A stretch of 64,000 bases of DNA from Trileptium ribeirensis (taxonomy: Eukaryota > Nematoda > Enoplea > Enoplida > Thoracostomopsidae), in contig JASANE010018601.1 of assembly GCA_030248225.1 (NCBI GenBank), positions 1 to 64,000 on the forward strand, written 5' to 3'. The stretch's first letter is position 1, and each line of letters begins with the position of its first letter. Under the pieces are notes generated by a model that saw only the letters and a list, made by a program, of their open reading frames with translations, searched no databases and was not told where the DNA came from. Made by a program: the position numbers and the translations under genes. Shown here in pieces: positions 26,401-41,400 of the stretch.

Positions 26401-29400
26401 AGGAAAACCTATTCAGAACGTAGTGTAACGTAGTGGAGATTGTGTGCTGCAGGAGTGAAAGTTTTTAAATTCCGTATGTGTGTATGTGTGATCAGCCATA
26501 ACTCGGGAACGGCTTAACCGATTTTCATGATCTTGGGCTCATTCGAACCGGCATAGTCGATTTACCTTAGCGAGCGTTTTTTGATTAGTGGTCCGGCTCC
26601 GAGGTCTGCGGTCAAACTATGGTTTTTTACCTCATTTTAGTACCCTTCACGGAAGCAAGGTTATTTTTATCTTATTTATTTCGTAGTAAAATGATAAATG
26701 CCGAAACTTTTTTTGTTTTTCGATTAAGGCTCCGGTTCTGGAGTTATGGGGTTTGAGGTATAGCACCCTCGTCGTTCATCGACTCAAAGTTCGAAAATTT
26801 GTTCTGACCTCTTTGGCGGCTGAAAAGTTTCACTTGGGGGTTTTCGCGCATTGGACTTATTGCCGATGTTGGTCTTGCTGTATGACGCAGGATTCTATGG
26901 GTACGGAGGTATTGCGTTCCCAAGGTTCGGGGTATGAGGGCAAAATGATGTTTTTACCTCATTTTAGTACCCTTCACGGAAACAAGGTTATTTTTATCTT
27001 ACCATTCGGTTTGTTTCTCTGGTTAGTTTTATTTCATAGAAAAATAATAAGTGTGGATGCCTCTTTTTTGTTTTTCGATTAAGGCTGCGGTTAATGGGGT
27101 TTGAGGTATGGCATCCTCGTGGTTCCTCAGCCCAAAATTCGAAAATTTGTTTTCACGTCGTGGACGGCTGAAAAGTTTTATTTTGGGTTTTCGGGCATGG
27201 GAAACTCATTGCCGGTGTTGATTTTGCTCTGCGACCCATGGTTCCGCGGATACAGGGGTTAGGCGCCCCCATGGTTCCGCGGATACGGGGATATGGCGCC
27301 CCATGTTTCATCGACCCAAAATTCCCAATTTTATTGTGACGTCCTGGGAGGCTTATAGCTTGCACTTGAGGGGGTTTTCGGGCATGGAAAACGTATTGCC
27401 GTGTTAGTTTTGTTCTAACATGTGCAGTATTGTGTGATGTCTACATATAGCATATCAGCGTACGCTATGGACTGCTGATTGTCTGTGCACGCAAAAGACG
27501 TAGGTGTACTTATACTTCACTAAGTTCTTCAATCTCGATAGAGTTACTATTATATATGGACAATGGGTTCGTCGACCGTAAAACACTTGACACACATGAA
27601 ATGCTATTCAATATAACAAAACAATCGTATTCAGCGTGCTTCATAACTTAATATACACTCATTGTAAGGTAACAATACATGTACTCATTGTAAGGGAAAA
27701 AACATTGAGAACTTTGAAAAATCGACATTTCTGGCAAAGGGACGAAGAACTATATTCGGGCTTCACGTTGACCTAGTGAATGGTCCCACAAAAATGTTAT
27801 TCATCGAAGTTGTAAATCTTGACGAGCTGATTCTGTTTTTGTTTTTGATGATCTCTATTTTGGATTCACAGCCTATATCGTGAGATATGGTGTGCAAAAC
27901 ACTGGTAGCAGTATTACCTGATTTGGCGAAGAACACTTAAACCCTGTTTTTTGAAATTTTAAATCCGGAGATGGGGTCGAAGCTTTCTGCGTTCAACTAA
28001 CGGGCGACATCGTCGTCGCTTTTGCTATCACTCAAAAATATTTTGTCGAAACTCATCTATCCCGTGATGGGTTTGAATGACGCCGACAGACAATAAAAGA
28101 ACTTTAATCTTTCTTTTATCTTCATTATTTTGATATTATGCAAAGCTAAAAATATTTTTGATATTTTGAGAACTGGATTAAAATGCAAGTCCATAACATA
28201 AAGGATTAACCAATTTTGTTTTTATATTTTACTGACTGGAAACAAACACTCCTGTTTGCCTTCCTTAGGGATTCGATGGACATAATGTTTCCTTGGTTGT
28301 TTTAGTAATCGATTGTTGCAAAATATAATAGTTTATTATTTACAGGGGTTTGTTCTACTTGTTCTCGATATTGTCGCAAGATTATTTAACAATGACTATT
28401 AAAACTAAAACGATTTTTTTCTCCTATAGCGAGTCTTCAACAATTTATAACTTGTTTCCCTGAAAGCCAAACACAACGATTTTCCTACAATTTCCACTTT
28501 GTTGTATAATAAAACAATATTGTTTCCCAGAACGAAACAATCAGGGGCTGATTTTCGCTAAATTTAATTAAAGATTTTTTATAAAATGCACAGCTAACAT
28601 TTTTATTCTTTATTTAATAGTGGAAAGTATGGTAGCTGCCTTAAATGACTGCTGCTCGCTCGGTGTTAGCCCTGTGTTCGCATTCTTGAAACATGTTATA
28701 ACATTGCTGGCTTGAACGAATGTCGACTGTCATTTTTAGTGAGTGCTGTAATGCTTATCGTAGTTTTATTCGGTCTCCGTTCAGCTTGATGACGAACTGC
28801 TGTATTACCTGGTCTAAATTACTGTGGATAACCAAAAAGATTTAACAAGTCGCAAGAAATTACTGCGTCATGAGTTAAATCCTTTCGAGTTTGTCATCAT
28901 AAACATCATTTTGTTTTCAGGTTTACGAAGGCGTAGCCAAAGAAGGATTTATTCAACCGCACACTCTTGCAGATCAGGATATTGTGATATCAACGTATGA
29001 AACGCTGCGATCTGAGATACATTATCTGGATTTACCCCACAATAGTCGTAAACATTTTATTTTCATTTATACACTTGCATTAAATAATTTTGCTAAATTC
29101 ACTAATAAACAAAGAAGATTGTTTGAATCACAGCAATTTACTGAAACTGAGCGAGCGGAGTTTCCACTGAGGGCGCTAGGCGAAAATCGTGAAAATTTCT
29201 TTTTGTCTGTTTCGTCATTCATAACTCATCTTCGGATGGATTTCGGTAAATATGTTTATACGATGGCAAATGCGACGAGGATGTGCCGTTTAGTTGGACG
29301 CTAACAGCTCCTACCCTATCCTCCAGGCCAAATTTCCGAAAACCATGTTTTAAGGGTTCTTTGCCAAATCTCGCCATACGGGTGCCAGTCTTTCCCATAT

Positions 29401-32400
29401 TGCAAGACACGGGCTTCCCATCGAAAAATATAGGCAATGCAGCTTCAGCTCACCGTTATTTACAACAACTTTGCTGACTTACGACTATTTGTGGGACCAC
29501 TTCCTGGGCCGCTGTGGTTCCGAATATAGTTCATCGACCCTTTGCCAGATTTTTGAAATTTCGCCGTGTTATTGCTTGTTTTTACCTTACAATGAGTGTA
29601 TTAGGTTTTCGAGCCCACTGGATACGATGGTTTTGCTATCCAGAGTCCAACCATAAAATCTAATAATACCAACTTTAACAGCATCTTGCGTATTGAGTTC
29701 TGGTAAGCGTGATAATGTCACTTTTGACGGAATTGAATAGAAAAACAACCGTTTTGTATCGAATCTGATCGGGCCTAGCAAACACATTATTGTAATACCC
29801 TATTTTGCAGTATAAAATGTGAAGAATAGTACGGTTGCTGCAGTAAAATGGCTAAATGACGTATAGTCATCTGCCTAAGGAAATGACAAACAATTTTACG
29901 GTGAGACAGTTGGTACTAAGATTCGTGTATGTTCGTGGGGCAATTATTAATATGTTAATGGAACGGTTACCCAGCGGTATCCTAGTGGAGGCATATGAAC
30001 TCTTGCCTTCATTTTCTTTTCAACATATACCTTGTCAATAAAAGCAATGGGTAATTTAGCGATCAAGTTGTTAATAACATCTATTTTAGTTTTATAATAA
30101 AAGGTTAAATAGTAAAAATATTGTGACCTGGAATTTCGTGTTCAGCTGTTATCAGGCAAAATCTGGTGATTGAACAAAAACATATTGAACGTCCACTTGT
30201 GCAATATACTATTACCATTTGCTCATGCCTTTTTCTCCAATTGCATTAGTTGAGTTGGTACACGCGTATTTTAATACAGCTAAACGGAATTGCTCACACA
30301 ACTGAATTTCATGGTTGTTACGTGTACACGTTTTTAGACGTTAATGGGTTGTTGCAGTATTTAAAGTTGAATTAGCATTTCAATTATCTTATTTAGGTTT
30401 GAGGCATCCGAAGCGATTTTTAGCTCATCCAACTCCACTTGTTGCCGTAAATTGGTGGCGAGTAAGTGTTGTACTTGGGTTTATTTTTGTTGTGTATATT
30501 AGGAAACGATTGTTGAAGTTAATTAAGTGGACGGCGTGAAATTGAAATTGTTTGGTATCGTTTTTATCTAACCCAATACACTGACAACCCCGTTGGCAAC
30601 ATTCTTCTGATTAATGGTAGAATGGTTGTACGGGTGGTGTTTGAGCCAAGTTGATGCAAATTTGTCTTGAAGGTTACTGGGAATCCTGATGTGTAGTTTT
30701 TACTAGAAATTATGATTAGAAAAAGTGTACAGCGGCATGCCTGCACCGTTGTTTGATCTCAGGAGTTCCGTAGGAAACGTTACGACAGACACTGTTATTT
30801 CTAAATTGTGTTGTTAAAGTGGCTTTGAATCATTTTTGTTCTCAAGGCGATTTCTTTTGATTGTGTCCGTGTTCTTCATTTATGCGCTTGTGTACAGGAT
30901 CTGAATGACAGCGACGCGCTTGCTGACAGCGAGCGCTGCGCTCACCTCATCTACAAAGACGTTTTAAAAATTATGTAGCCCCACTTAGAAAAGAAATGTG
31001 AGTAAGAAGTTGCAGTGTTCCTATCAAACCATTATTGTTAGTGTAGGCTTTTTAAGTAGTCACTAAGCGCAGATTGGCCGCCCGTTTCCAACCGAGTAGC
31101 TAGTACTTATTATTTTAATTTGCAGATCTGTCTCGATGAAGCTCAAATGGTTGAAACAACGTCAAGTGCTGCAGCGCGGGTGTGTCAACGCCTTACTGCT
31201 GTAAATCGTTGGTGCGTAACCGGTACACCGATTCAAAAATCTGTTAACGGTGAGTAGTATGTTGAAGGACAATAATTATTCTAAACAATGAAATGAAACC
31301 GTTCTACAGTGTGAATTGCGATTTTGAAACAAGCATACAAGAGAAATAATGTTGTAGCGTACGAAGTGATTATTTTTTGTTTGTAATTTACTGCGATTAT
31401 ATAAAAACAATGTATGTTTCAGTCTTGATCAATGTAATCCAATTTCGTGGTGTATATACTATTTATTTCTAGACTTGCAAGGACTGTTTACATTTCTCGG
31501 GTATGAACCCTTCTGGTGTGAACGCTGGTGGAATCAACTTTTATGGGAACCCTATTTGGCAGGATTTAAAGAAGGTCTTACAGACGTCGTTTCAGACGTA
31601 CTTTGGCGAACAAGCAAATGTGACGTAATTGATCAGGTGCTAGTTTTAAGATAATTTTTATTTTTAATGTATATTTTTAATTACTGAAGCCTATGTGAAC
31701 CTTATTCGGCCATTATTTTATATTTGATTAGTTTGGTGGGAATTTCAGTCTTGTATAAATTTTTTATATTGTGTGTATTTACATTATTTTGAGGTACTTC
31801 TATATCTCGTACAAATATTTTCGGGTTTCAATGTACTTACAAGTGTTTAACATTAGAATTAATAGTAATTAATATTTGCAAAAATAATTAATACACAGAA
31901 AACCTGAATTTTGTGGGATTAACTTGGATTTAGTGTAGCATCGGAAATTCGAGCATGTGAGAAGACGAACCTAGTAGAAACTTTGCAAAAATGATTCATT
32001 ATTTTAGCTTGGAATACCGGGTCAAGAAGAAAAGACATATGTCGTAGATTTTTCTCCAATCGAAGAGCATTTCTACCGTCGCTTACACGAAAAATGCACT
32101 GCTAACATGTTCTCAGTATGTTAATTTTTTATGTTAGGAATAATCTAGTTTTATTCCATCTTCAGGAATATTATTCCTGATACACCACGAGTACTTATAA
32201 GTGTTAATGTTTTGCAAGACGCATTTTGAGAGCAAACCCTCGGTTGTCCCATTTTCGGAATAAAGGACATTTCCTTCGAAATTAAAATTACGAACTCAGC
32301 TACAGAGTCCTATTCTTGTTAGTAGCATTTTCGCACTTAAATACGGCGTGTTCAACAGATACTATAAATTTTTATTGGGCGCGGAACCGATATGATTATT

Positions 32401-35400
32401 TTCAATGTCTACATAACGTTAGTTGTTAAAATTGGTTTTCAATTTTCTACACCGACGAAGTATAATTTTATTAGTTATTTTGTGCGCGATGAGCTAGTCG
32501 AGCGATCGTTGAATTTCTGCTTAGCGATAAGAGGTACGGATTGTATGTTCGTATATAGCACATCTTGTATCTCATTGTTTTGTACACGAATTTACTGTTT
32601 TAGTTTGAAAATCATAAATATATTTTTCATTTTTATCGAATTTTTTTCGTTTATTTAAACATGAAAGAAGAATCGTGAAAAATTTGTCATACATTTTTCG
32701 TTTTGCCGTAGCTTTCAATTTAATTTATGGGGTCGTACAATTTCGGGAATAAACATGAAATATTGTGAATGAAAAACTTCTGTTTTGCAAAATTATTAAT
32801 GCTTAGATTCAGCGTGTTTTGAAAAAAATTCTAAAATTGGTTTCGATACACAATTGAAAACAACACCCTCTTAGAGTACACCATCAGCTCAGTAGTAACA
32901 ATTAAACGTACTACAGGTTTCGGCACCTCCGCAGTTGCAGATGCTATTTGTTGCGCTGCTTCCCACGCAATTCAAAGATAAAAACACAGTGTTTCCGACA
33001 TTGCTGTCTCACTTGGGACCTTGTCGCAGGAACTAGGGCAGCATCATATGTAAAGTAATAATTGTATTGCACTAACTGATCAGAAAGCAGTTGTTGCGGA
33101 AATAACTTGTTATCCTAGACGTATGAAACTCCGCTCTGACACCGAGGCACGGGGGTTAGAAGCACCCAAGTCGTAGTCAATTATGCTAGAAGCTTCTTTA
33201 TCAAAAATTGTATTCTTTCAGTATTTGTAGCTAATAAATTAATGCATTGTACTGTCTGATCGGAAAGCAATTTTTGCCATAAAAGCAAGTTACGCTAGAC
33301 GTCTGAAACTCTGCTCTGACACCGGGTCACGGAGGAGTAGCAAGTAGGAATCTATCATGTTGAGAGCTCATTTTTTCAGAAACTGATTAACTTTGTATAA
33401 ATACAGACTGACATCAGACTAAAGGTGGGTTAGCGGCATTGCAGAGAAATTTTAATCACAGCTGTCGAAGGCTAAGTCTCGCGGTCTTCGAGGTCAAAGC
33501 CTAAAAATTTGGGGTGATAAAATCCCAGCATCCGGAGCTGGCATGTCGGAGTCATGGTACGCCAGGTGGAGATCAGCTTCTGTACACCCGCCCGGCGTGA
33601 AACCCCTTTAATAGATCTCCATTTTCTGTTTAATCCATTAATGCCGATAGGCCTAACAGAGAAGTATTTTCTAACAGTGTGTAATTTCTAGCAACAGTGT
33701 TTTGCAGCAATTAGGGATTTTCCAAATATCCGCTGACGGAGATTTTTACAACTTTTTAAATCAAGTTGATCTTTGGCGTTAAACCATAATGTAGATGTTG
33801 CGCTGCGATATCAAAGCGTTTGTTGTTGTCAGATTTGGTGGCATTTTCTTGTTGGCTTTGGAATTTTTTTAAGATGCTTCGTAACTGGAAAACCACTGAT
33901 TACCATATAAAATTAAACGTTCTCGACCGCATATCTGTCCAGCGGCTAATGACACCAATGTTGCAACTGCGTCAGGCGTGCTGTCATCCTCAAGTAGCCA
34001 AACCTAGCAAAACGTTATTGGTTAATAAAAAGTATGTCGTACTTACTAGTTTTAATTTTGATAGTTTTTTTGTGATTTGTATCAGATTTTGCGTAAACTA
34101 TATTATTTAGTCTGAGTCATTTTATATAAACCATATATCCGAAAGTCTGAGCTCGTAATGTAATGATAAAAGGTCATAAAATTCTGAGGTCCTAATGTAA
34201 TAAATATGATACTCATGGAGATGTCCTTCTGTCGAGTGGTTAAGCAATAGAGTAAGTAAACAAGGGCATATTATTATAATAACAGTTGGTTGTAGGTCCT
34301 TGCTGAACTTGCCAACGCTTGTGTCTATGAAAACTGGTGCCCATAATGTAAAACTTTGTTTTATTTCGTTGCTTTAATATTTATTGAAGCATGCTGTACG
34401 TTTCGCTGTATATTAGCTAATTCTGGATGAAGTGTTGCTGAACTTCATGGTATCTATCTGTTTGGATAGTTTTTTGCCATTTTGGCTATGAAAAAAATAA
34501 AGTTAGCTTATAACAGTTGGCCTAGTCCACCCTTCCGGTTTAGGGCGAAGTTGAACCGTTACGTGAAATTCGTACTTGAATCCTCTTTTTGTCGGTACCG
34601 CAATGTGCCCTAAATGCACTATCTCTACCTGCTAGATAGCGCTGGAGTAAACATTATTTTGCTTTGAACATCATCTCCTCAACTTTCGCAGTCTTGTGCT
34701 CATGCTGTATTAATAGATAAACTACGAAGATAATATTATTTTCAGAGATCTTACTATGGAAGACGTGTTGCAGCAAATGATTGCCAAGACGGTTAAGGAA
34801 TGCGAAGAGTTGCATAGACAGCGAGTTGTTGCACTATGTGGTATTTTAAATTTTTTGTCATGCATAAATTAGGCACTGCTATGTCGTCTATATTTAGGGA
34901 TAATAATTTGTTATTTAAATATTTTACATTGTTTTGTATTCTTACATAGGCATCGCTTGCTTTACACGAACAACATCATATAAAATTGGCGCCTACCAAC
35001 ATTTCTATACTGTGATAAACGGTAGCAATTAATCGAAAACCATTGCTATGGAACAAATACGGATTTTGAATTGGCCTTGCGCTAACCAACAAGCACAACT
35101 GTACGAAATAATTGTATTAAAAAAATTTTGGCGATATCCAATTCTTTTGATTCTGTGGTACCAACGGAATTTGTCCTTTTTGGCAAACATACTTAACCGC
35201 AATGTTTTCGAAATAGACCAAATTAATTGAAACTAGATATAATTTCGAAAATCTATAAATTACTTTTTAATTTTCGAGAACATAAGATATTCGGAATTCG
35301 ATTTCAGTCGCAGCAGAGCAATGTGTTATGGAACAGTACAGTAACGTCAAGTTTTGATTTACCAAAACATGTTTCGACCACAACAATTTTTATGTTAAAT

Positions 35401-38400
35401 AAAGCAGGATGGTCGGTTGGCGCAAATTAATTTTGTTGTCGCGTCACAGTCATAATACTCCGTCGTCGTTTTTGCCTTTTATATTATTTTCATCTTTTGT
35501 AAGACTGTGCACCTTTAATGTTTTGTAAGACTAACTTTAACTTATCTTTTGTAAGTCTGTAGTCGTGTTGGGTTCTAATGTGATAGAATATTCTGAGACG
35601 GAGGCTCCACGCTTATAAATCATGTGAGGGAAGAGGATAAAAATTTCCTTTGAAAAATTGTTGCTAAATTCTATGAACCCAGGAATTAAGAGCTGGTCGT
35701 AATACACAGTAATAATTACAAAGTAATATGATAAATTATACCGTTTCTCTAATTTTTAGGAGCAATCAGGACCAGTAAATTTGTCTCTCTCTTTCCGTTT
35801 TATAATAGTCATCTAATAACAACTGAAGCATGACCACAGTGACTGAGATTTGTCTGGTCGTATTAATATAAACGAAATAAAAATGTCAGATTAAATCAAT
35901 CTCGTCGAACGTGAATTTATAACTTTATCACAGTATCATGTCGCGAACACTTTCAACTTCACTGCACTATCATGTGCTAATACAGGTTCACAAGTCACAG
36001 CTCAACCAAGTTGAGATGTGTGTAGTTGCCGATACATACTTTAAGTATGGGCCGCGATATCACAGGACGTGTCGATACACCTTTTTTCATCGTAATCAAT
36101 GGAAAAATTTGTGGTGTGACGACGCAACTATTGTTAACTAATTATAGCCTATTGCTTATACTGTTGTTAAGTACTTTTTCCAAGAAGGTATACGACTTGT
36201 GTTGAAACATTAAACATTATGTATTGTACTCAGTACTAACTTGTTGTTTGACACAAAACAACTTATTAGCTTATCAATAAATATGAATTTAAACGATGCG
36301 TTACCTTGATTTTTGTTGTTCATTTATTGACGGAAAACGAACCTTCTAGATGAAGCAGCCGCCTATACATGAAGCGGGGGAAACATAATTTTATCGGTGC
36401 TATGAAATGAAAGCTGAAATTTCATTAACATACAAAACATGACCTTAGCGTTTTCTCTTAGGATGATAAGGTAAATCGTGGTGAAAAACATTGAGTCAAA
36501 ACGCTCTTTTGAGAGTTCAGTAATTCGGCTCAAAATTTCTCTGTTCATGTTGCTTCATATTATTATCATACAAATCTATAAATCAAAATGTAATAATCAT
36601 TTGCGTTTTAACTGTTCGAAAAAGGATTCGCTAAAAACTACTATCTTAAATTTTTTGCTGTAGGAACAATTCCATAAGTGGTTACAAAGAAGTTTTAGTC
36701 AATTTTCGATGAGTCGGAACGCGAAATTCATTATAGTATTTCGCACATTACTGTCGCTATCAGTGTATACTCTTCATGCGCTAAAAATTTTGCTTTTGGT
36801 CATAAACGTGGCGGTGAGCCAACGATTCGTAACCAGGCATTCCGAATTTAAACAAGTTGGAACCATTCTTTTCTTAATGGTACGAAATCGAAAAAACGAA
36901 CACCGCCAATTTTGAGGGACCCAGTTACCAATTACATTATGATTTTATTTTCTGTGTTTTGCTGCATTCACTGTAGCTTTCGTTTCTCAAGACACGGCCT
37001 TCATAATAATACCATTTATTATTGTACAACTTCGTAAATCGTTTTCTAGGTGTCGCCGGCATAGAATGGTTGAGGCTAAATTACAAGCAAGCACTAAGCG
37101 CCTACCGAATGGTGCAACGTACGATTTGTGAAATGGCCGACCGTGTTCGTACCGACTCACTTGTGAAGATTCATACGTGTCATAATTTGGCCTTACTATT
37201 GGATGAACAACCAGCTTTGCGTCGAGTTTCTGGTGACGCGGATTTGGCGGTGCAGGTGCAATAAACATTTTTACGTTCTGTTATGTGATGGGTTCCGTTC
37301 TCAATTGAATGTAATTAATGTTTACCAGTAGATATAAAGAAATTCTATACATATTATAGTCAGGTTTATTTGTAATTTTGATAACTACTATAGTTGTTCA
37401 GATCATGAATGTATTGATTTTAGGTTACAGATGAGACAGGCTGAAGAAATGCCCAGGTATAGATGTAAGAAAATGGCGCGGCTGTCTTGCGGCCGAAACT
37501 TGGAAAATATAACAGATCTAAATATGGAGGAGAATGAATAGGGACTTGGAGGTCAGATCAAGTGTTAAATATTTAGGAGTGCTTTTAGTAATCTGTCCGC
37601 CTTTCTCTGTGAAATTTTGCATAGAGGCTTGGTTCAATCTGATTTCTCGATTTATTAGGACCGGGTCAACGGTCCTCAAAAAATTGGTCCGTCTGGCCAA
37701 GACCCGATAGACTCGGTGTCGCGGCTGGCGATATCGATAACTTTGAAATACAAAAATATTTCTACACGCAATGAGAAGTATCAACGCTATGGAAATTAAT
37801 ATTTTCCCATTTATGGCCAAAATATGTGCAAAAGCAAGGCCGAAACCTACTTACGGAAGAAGTACAATTTATGAAATTTAGCCTAACTCCTGAGCGGTAG
37901 TTGCGCGGCTCGGGTTTGGATTTCGTGTAACTTTTAAACGCATTTGCCGGACTTAATGGCTCAAATGGAAGGCCTAACTGGCCTCTATTTGTACGATAAA
38001 GATCAATAAAATTCCTGGAGTAAATTTTGAGTCATTGACATTTGAAGTTTTGGGTAGGGGCGGACCCCTGTCGGGCCGTCGGGTTTGTGATTCCGACTTG
38101 ATAATGTTGGGTTCTAGAGTGGTGTCCGGTAGCGGACACTACTACGAAAAGATTGCAAACTTCCTGGAGAGGACCTTAAAATATTTCGATTCTGCGTTTT
38201 CAGTGGGGGCAGGCCCCATCATGGTCGTCTGGTTTGGGATTTCGACGCGATATTTGAAAGTTTTATGCATTACATCGATAGGTCAGATCCTTGCAGAGAT
38301 CCGGGCAAACTTTTAGCCAAATCCCTGGAGCAATTTTTGAGATAGATTAGAATTTCATTCAAAGTGAGCAGTGTCGCTCACAGGGCGCTGAGTCGGTATA

Positions 38401-41400
38401 CCTAATTGCGGGTTGATAAAATTCTCGACTCAATTTAGGTATCCAGAACGTTATTAGCATCCTAATAAAATTATAACTAAGTTCCGGGGTAGCTTTATCC
38501 TACAATTGTCCTCCAATCGATAATTCGTCCTGAGTTTCCAACCATCAGAGCACCAAAATACATAGGCGGGTTCATGTTCAAATAGATCGCAACTTGGGCA
38601 AAATTGTGAGTAAAACCATTGATTAGTGCTTGGGGAGAATAAAACGACCAAGGATGCTTCCGAGTTCTATTGCTAATATTCAACCAAACATTCATTTTGT
38701 TTAACCTCGGTCGGCTCGAAAATTACATTTTATATCATAACTCGACTCAAGGAATGATGTAAAAATAGATCTGTACGCGAGTGCCGCGTTTTATTTGTAC
38801 CTTAACTCATCGACCGAGGGAGGTTCAGCTTGATTTTGGCCATTGAACTACCTCGTTAGAGTGACTAATTACGGCTGCGGGCCAGCGGGACGACCTTGGA
38901 CGGACAGGGCTATCATGTAAATAAAAGTATGGACAGGGGAGGCTAAAATTATACGCTAGTGCTTATCGAGACGGTATTCACTCCTATGGGCTAGCTATCA
39001 CGCTTTGGGCTTCTCTAACCTAACATTAACTGTGTTCAACTATGCTATTCCGCCTCCCTGTCCACACTTATGCATTCGATTCCTATCGGTCGGCGTCCAT
39101 CGCTTCTCCATCCGTTCGCAAAACCAAGTCAGAAAGCCATAAAGCCAGAGAGTGATAGAAAGAAAATCCATAAAGCCAAACTATAACTGTATAAGAGCGA
39201 CAGAGCGGTCTGCAAAACGACGAACTCTACGCTGCCGAAGTCAGACTGAACGCTCGAGTGGCTCTGCTTAAATACTACCAATATTGGTGATTAATGGGGC
39301 CATTAAAATGCTATTAAATTTTAATAAAAGTGCTTGGTCAGCACTTTTGGGACGATTTGACCCCAAATTTAAAGCTGATAAGTAAACTTTATTATCGGTC
39401 GACGAATTTCAGACCAAAATTATACAAAACATTATATAATTCCGGTGATTTATTATAACTTTAATATAAGACTTTTATAAACTTACTGCAAACTTTCCTA
39501 GAAACCTCAGACAACTTCAGCTAAACCATTACTTTAAAATAAGTCGTCCGTTAAGTAAACAGCTCACATTCGGTGGCACTGGCAAGATTAAACTTCCAAG
39601 CTAATAGTAGCTTCATATATGCCGCTGACACGAAACTCCGAAAACTTGGTATCCAAACTTCTCCAAATTTAATGCAAACTCTGTATGGCCCGGCTTTGTA
39701 CCCAGCATTGGTTATTCAAGCAGGTTTGGAACTGTATTTAGCTTAACATCGGCGTTATACGACAATAACAGTTGCTTAAAGACGCGTATACTCCGACCAG
39801 CCAACTAACTTTAATATAAATTCCATATTAAATTGAAATAAACTTTATTTGTTCGCTGATAAGGAGCTTCCAGAAACTTCTACGCTTTACGTAAACATAA
39901 TATGAAGTTGATACAAACTTTGCTTAGCCCGGAAAGCTACATTATTTACTCAAGTACTCGTCCACTAGCAAATTAATAAGGGTCCCAGCTAACTTTATAT
40001 AAACGTTCATTAGTTTAATATCGGTCTCTGCTGATAAGGGATGTCGGCTAATATCGGTTTTATATCCTTCGCGCGAGTCAATATAAAATTTCGAATAAAA
40101 CGTCAAGTTAAAGACACTCAATACAGATGCCGGACAAAAAAGAGACGCGGCTGTGTAAACAAACAATGGAAAGGGTGCGAAAAGAAGGTGTAAAAGGAGA
40201 GCGCTGTTCCCACAGATGACCAGAGTGCCAGGCGGACCTCGGATTCGACACGTCCGTCCGAACAGTATGATATGTAACAGGTCCACTTTCGGACGATAAA
40301 AGGTGATGGTGGGCTCCCGTGCGAGCCCAACACAAATTTTGTATGGAATTAAAGAGGTTTACGCGGCTCCCGCGGGTTCGGGGTACAATTTTTAGGGGGT
40401 GTTGAGTATATTTTTTGCGTTAATCTTGCCAAGGGGAATCCAACTTGGGGTTACACGCCGGTCGGGGCGTAATTTCTACGATTTTCACGGGAGGGGGAAC
40501 CTAAAAGTGGGCGCAGCGGGACCGGTCTAGGCTCAAAAGAAAGCCTGGGTTTCAGGGAGTCGAACAGTGTCCTATACATAGTTTTGCGTTAAGTATTCGT
40601 TTCGTTGAGTTAATTGATTAAATGTGTTTTATTGTTCTACATATATGCTTATTTCCTTATAAGTCCGTGGATCCTGATCGGATTTCCAAGAAGCTGGTCT
40701 CATTCGTTAGACATTAAAACTTGATATCAAACATGTTAAGTAACAACTTTGCGATTTCTCGACGGTTCCGGAGTTATGAGACGGAGCCGATACTTTTGAT
40801 TCCCAATTTTCATAAATTTTCTCTTAATTTTATCAGTTATCTTTGTCAGCGAAAATGAACGCTGGTAACTGATATTTCATTTATCTTTGTAAATTACCAG
40901 TGTACTTTTCAACATTGAACACTGGTAAAATGATACTTCACTTTTTCTATTAAAATTTTCAGGAAAACTGCACGGTTGCTGTTCGCTATAGGGCGAACAG
41001 CCATATTTTTGTGGTCCTCATTTGTGAGGACCGTGGTGAGGGCTATCCGTCACGGCCAATCTTTCCTGTGAAAAATCGAAGTAAACTTTTCAGTTCTACC
41101 AAGCGGGGTAGGCCTATTCCTGTATATATCGGGTTCGGCTGGGAGTCGTACCGTCCTATATTTCCACCAGTCGAGTATGGCAAGAACTCCCATACTCTCA
41201 TTTTCTATCTATTAAAGTACTAGTTTATATGCGTAAAGATTCCTAACTTTTCCTAAAAACCATCCTAAGCAAAACAAATTATTCTCGACTATTTTCACCT
41301 CCAAACGTATGAACTACAAGTGTACAATGATACGTAACCATAATCCTGAAAACATCAATGAAATGCATAAGAAGATTACATCCAAATATAGACCTTTATG

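Noticed and set aside
33820..33873. Extension of the LRQACCHPQ exon to the upstream acceptor at 33832
   Set aside because: It would enter in phase 1 after an exon leaving in phase 0; the acceptor at 33873 keeps the frame.
35938..36920. Coding-like phrases suggesting a transposase ([15 protein letters not shown] and others)
   Set aside because: Stops in all frames and no family signature that I can name.
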